A stretch of DNA of 64,000 nt from Acanthaster planci (taxonomy: Eukaryota > Echinodermata > Asteroidea > Valvatida > Acanthasteridae), in assembly GCF_001949145.1 (NCBI RefSeq), contig NW_019091461.1, forward strand, positions 620,001 to 684,000. The letters are read 5' to 3'. Shown in pieces: positions 61,101-64,000 of this stretch (position 1 is its first letter; the number at the start of each line of letters is the position of its first letter). The notes beneath the pieces are model-generated. The model had not been told where the DNA came from. It searched no databases and saw only the letters and a program-made list of their open reading frames with translations. Both the position numbers and the translations under genes were made by a program.

Positions 61101-62330
61101 TGCAAGTTAGGTGGAAAGAATGCCCAGATCCTGAATAGCCTCAGAGAGAAAGATGAAAACTTGAATGGGGCAAAAAAGCCAATTGGAAAGAAAAAAAAAC
61201 CAGAAAAGGACTATAAACATACCTGTAATTTTCTGCAGAATTTTTCTGGGGGAGACGGTTTTGCTTGTTGTCTGTACTCGTTGACAAAATCATTTCTGGA
61301 TTTACTCCTGAAGTGACCGTAGTAACCGGTGGGGAACTGTAAAGTAAATATTTCAATGCTTAAAATTCTAGTTCAATTAACTTAGGCGGATTTCATATGT
61401 TTCACAGGTCACCTGAGACAGGATTTTTTTTTTACAAACACAACTTGTCATATAGACATAAATATCACTGGCAGAGATCCTGTTTTAACGTAATATATAA
61501 TACAAAGACACAGCTAGATATCAAATGTCATATTGCACATAATTAGTACAAATTTTCTTCACTACAAAGGAAAGAATGCCTGAATAAATTATTATTATTA
61601 TTAAAAGTATGTAAGGCATGATCCTGTATGTGTGCTCTCAATTGATTGCCGCGTTTTGTCAGTTGATTCTGGATAAAATATCCTTTTTCCTGTTTCAAAG
61701 CAATCTCAGTTACTGACGTTTCTGAAAGAAAACATGATCGACTGATGATATCAGGAGTGAACAGATTTTCCACAACACAGTTGAGCAATGTGCAGATCTT
61801 ATGATTATGCCCAACAAATCATAACAAATAATCAAAAAAGTATAACCCCAAACAATGCATTGCGACCGTGTTAGAGAGTCAGAAAAAAATTAAAATTTCT
61901 TAGCAATTTACAAAATATTTCAGGAGATGTAATAACCATTCGAAATACTTTGTCTTGCTTACCAGATGACATTCAAACAATGTATTATCAATAAATTCAC
62001 GAATATCCTGGAATAAAATGCTGTGTCAGCGTGTGTTGCTACTCTACAAGTTACAACACCACGCTTAAATTGGTAAATCACGCCATTTTGGTGAACGCTG
62101 ATCCTCAGTGAAGTCCTACACCACACGCTCCACATAATGCCGTGGCGTCTTAACCACACGGACAGGACAACACATGAGCACACAGTACACGGACATGTAC
62201 TGTACATTGTACATGTACATTCAACCGGGAATACACATGTACTGTTCATGCAGGCCTACATGTACTGTACAATGTACATGTACACTGTACTCACCCAACT
62301 TCCTTGCGTGATGTGCGTTGTCTTCGCCAT
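58141..62330 (-). CDS. Uncharacterised 332-residue protein, three exons
   Basis: Exons 62330-62295 (12 codons), 61336-61223 (38 codons) and 58989-58141 (282 codons plus stop) join in phase 0 with GT-AG introns. The N-terminus is strongly patterned: MAKTTHITQGSWFPTGYYGH, then RSKSRNDFVNEYRQQ, then GKKKVHHQRTGKFQPDFIAW and IPHAKEIKEGGPVVSVYRET. The remainder is Ser/Pro/Thr/Gln-rich and probably disordered. There is no signal peptide, membrane segment or coiled coil. Short Tyr/Trp/Gly/Pro-rich N-terminal motifs of this style occur in axonemal microtubule inner and sperm-tail proteins, and the neighbour CFAP54 is ciliary, but I cannot name a family and the ciliary role is a guess. The gene lies on the same strand as CFAP54 and upstream of it. 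Start choice: the only ATG in the short first exon, followed by a good donor (GTGAGT). Confidence 0.8.
61543..61800 (-). other. AT-rich intron stretch with (ATT)n run and open frame
   Basis: Within intron 1 of the 58141-62330 gene. An 81-codon minus-strand open frame covers it, ending near an ATTATTATTATT run. No acceptor or donor places it in phase with the flanking exons, so it is not added to the gene. Confidence 0.3.
62189..62290. repeat. ACATGTACTGTACA palindrome cluster
   Basis: Three copies of ACATGTACTGT with adjoining TACATTGTACATGTACA or CAATGTACATGTACA words form strong short palindromes. It lies directly after the first exon of the minus-strand gene, in the intron. Confidence 0.8.
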
Positions 62331-62897
62331 CCCAATTTGTACCGTGTAATATCACTAAAACGTGGGGAAATCTAGGTCTTCAACTTGTCACCATGTCTCC
62401 AGTGAGGAATACAGCATCGACACGCCACTTCGTTGTAAAAGTTTTTGACCAAAGTTTCTTCTATTTACTGTTCACTTAAAATGAATCGCTAAATCGCGGC
62501 GCGCCGTTTCTAGGGGCTAACGATGTTGTGTACGGAAGTAAACTACGCGTCGTCAGTGTCGGCATGAATATGGATATCTTAATGATCGCAGCACCAATCA
62601 AAAGATCAGATGGGAAAAAATAGGCGGGGCCCTGCTAATAAAAGAGCGCACGCGCATTAGCAATAAACTTTCTGGCCTATTAAAACAAGATGGCGTACCG
62701 ACAAAAGTGACAGAGTGCCTTTGGGTAAAAATGTAGATTTAAATCGCCATTGTAATTTGTAAGGTTTATGTTTTGTTCTCAGATGAATTATGATTCAGTT
62801 TAGTCTTTTTCTAAATTGTTTAAGGAAAGAATGTTTTGGGAGGATTTTGTGAGTGAAAGTATTAAAAGTATTTAGAACTGATGAAACTGTCGGCGTG

Positions 62898-62955
62898 ATG
62901 TCGTCTGCTTTTTGCGAAACAGCAGCCGTTTCGCTGCTGCCAGAGCAGACGACAT
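62898..62955. repeat. Compact nested palindrome
   Basis: Outer arms ATGTCGTCTGCT (62898-62909) and AGCAGACGACAT (62944-62955) are perfect inverse repeats. Inside, GCGAAAC and GTTTCGC pair, as do CAGCAG and CTGCTG. The whole 58 bases can fold into a long hairpin. It is too short for a typical MITE; it may be an element remnant or a structured RNA. Confidence 0.75.
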
Positions 62956-63303
62956 AATAAAGTAAACATAAAGGAGGCCAGAAATTTCATAATTTCGTCT
63001 CCATGCCATTAACATTAGGGTTTGAGTTACTCAAGCTAGCTTTGCCTCACGTTGCTGCTTGTTTAAGTGTCAGCATCCTTTCTTGTGGGCAATGGAGAGG
63101 GTGAAAAACTGTCGGTTTTGAACAAAAATCCATTTTGCCCATCCCCATGCCCCATCTTAAGACTAGATATGCCACTGTCCAGAGGTGATGCATTAGGCCT
63201 ATGTGCTGTTTGTTTCGTTGCAAATTTAGATTGTAATATGAAAGAAGAGGTTTTTTCCTTTTGTGAAACAGTCATTTTTTAATTACAGGATTTTCCCAGG
63301 GTA

Positions 63304-63352
63304 GGAACTTGACAGGAACTTGACAACTTGAGTATAGGAACTTGACAGTTGG
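63304..63352 (+). repeat. AGGAACTTGACA short direct repeats
   Basis: Three AGGAACTTGACA copies, with a shorter AACTTGA between the second and third, lie 28 to 76 bases before the start codon at 63380. This is probably 5' UTR or proximal promoter. Confidence 0.6.
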
Positions 63353-63379
63353 AAAAGTGTAGAGTCGCTGAATTTCAGG

Positions 63380-64000
63380 ATGTTTAATAATCAGCTAGGT
63401 ACCAAGGACCTTTACAGTACCAATCCATCGTAAGTTACATTTTTTGGTTAATTAGATCCTTTGCTTGTGATTTGGCATTGATTTAGAAATGATCGTTTCT
63501 TTCTACGCTGTGTCTTCCTTTTAAAAGTATCTTTACTATAACAGTAATTTCATAACCAAACAAGTATCAATAAGTTTGAAGAAATATTGCATTTTGTATT
63601 TCTCTTGTAAAGGAAAAAATGTCATCACAATTTAAGAAACCTGATTTTTTTTTATTATGTGTCTTGAATTCAATTATTTGGTTTTTTATAAAATTCTCAG
63701 CAAAAATTGGGTGATTGAACATTTTTAGTCAGTTTTTGCAGCGGTCAGGGTTGCGCAGTGACTATGAAGACTCAGCGTTCAACTCCTCACTGAGCCAAAG
63801 CAACTCACAGATAATGAGCTCACAGGTGGACAACTCCCAATCCAGCTCATTTGACATGTTCTCTCAGATGATGTCTCAACAACAGGGCTTCTCACAGCAA
63901 ACAGAAGTACTTGAATTTTTCACTGTTATGTCTCTGTTCTTGTACTGTGAATCTCTCCTTAGGTTGGGGGACAGTTTGTTCAATTTGAGGAGTTTTGCAT
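63380..64000 (+). CDS. Ser/Gln-rich protein, 5' part only (runs off the window)
   Basis: Exons 63380-63429, 63729-63906 and 63963-64000+ join in phase (TC|T, then phase 0) across GT-AG introns. The product begins MFNNQLGTKDLYSTNPSSQF and continues with a Ser/Gln/Asn-rich stretch (SSLSQSNSQIMSSQVDNSQS, FSQMMSQQQGFSQQ), then VGGQFVQFEEFC at the edge. An in-frame TAG at 63335-63337 supports the start. Such S/Q-rich N-termini are usually disordered and occur in many nuclear proteins; several SQ pairs are potential ATM/ATR-type sites. I do not recognise the family. It is divergent from the gene at 58141-62330. Confidence 0.7.

Larger units (their letters stand above)
62331..63379. promoter_or_regulatory. 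Divergent upstream region between two genes
   Basis: About 1 kb separates the minus-strand start at 62330 from the plus-strand start at 63380. It has a GC-rich patch with GCGGCGCGCCG (near 62497) and a GC-box-like GGCGGGGCC (near 62623), then AT-rich sequence, a compact hairpin (62898-62955) and three AGGAACTTGACA-type repeats (63304-63352). A shared bidirectional promoter is plausible but not shown. Confidence 0.4.

Noticed and set aside
61543-61788. 81-codon minus-strand open frame in an intron as an extra exon
   Set aside because: No acceptor/donor pair puts it in phase with the flanking exons, which already join perfectly.
62380-62400. Second X-box upstream of the 62330 gene (GTCACCATGTCTCC)
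   Set aside because: Only the left half fits the consensus; the right half lacks the AAC end.

Overview
This is a stretch of animal nuclear DNA, not bacterial or viral. Every gene is split by GT-AG introns. Exons are GC-rich and introns AT-rich, and the introns carry many short non-autonomous transposons. The gene content (a kinetochore dynein adaptor and a motile-cilium central-apparatus protein) indicates a metazoan with motile cilia. Protein similarity, compact exons and abundant TTAA-flanked MITE-like repeats suggest a marine invertebrate, perhaps a deuterostome such as an echinoderm, hemichordate or lancelet. The species cannot be fixed from the sequence alone. There is one 128-base assembly gap (10991-11118) and a single N at 57451.

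Layout. (1) 1-1607: left flank with an inverted/direct repeat cluster and the probable 5' UTR of the first gene. (2) 1608-8997, plus strand: a complete 10-exon Spindly (SPDL1) gene, 659 codons, with the CC1 box, the dynactin-binding Spindly motif and a C-terminal CaaX farnesylation box. (3) 8998-11670: intergenic, between two genes that meet tail to tail; it contains the gap. (4) 55335-11671, minus strand: a complete CFAP54 gene. I joined 59 coding exons by hand. All reading phases agree and the total is 10188 nt, or 3395 residues plus stop. It fills about two thirds of the window. (5) 58141-62330, minus strand: a complete 3-exon gene for a 332-residue, Pro/Ser-rich protein I do not recognise. 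(6) 63380-64000+, plus strand: the first exons of a Ser/Gln-rich protein gene that leaves the window, divergent from gene 5 across about 1 kb of upstream sequence.

The genes do not form one pathway. Spindly brings dynein-dynactin to kinetochores in mitosis, while CFAP54 belongs to the C1d projection of the central pair in motile cilia. A good RFX X-box candidate lies just upstream of the CFAP54 start codon, as expected for a ciliary gene. I see no CRISPR array, operon, rRNA or credible tRNA gene, and no clearly new multi-gene system. The less ordinary content is the repeat landscape: at least six short element families, most in CFAP54 introns, several with TTAA flanks. Also notable are a decayed exon copy inside a CFAP54 intron, a 4-nt alternative acceptor that opens two reading frames, and the two unidentified genes at the right end.
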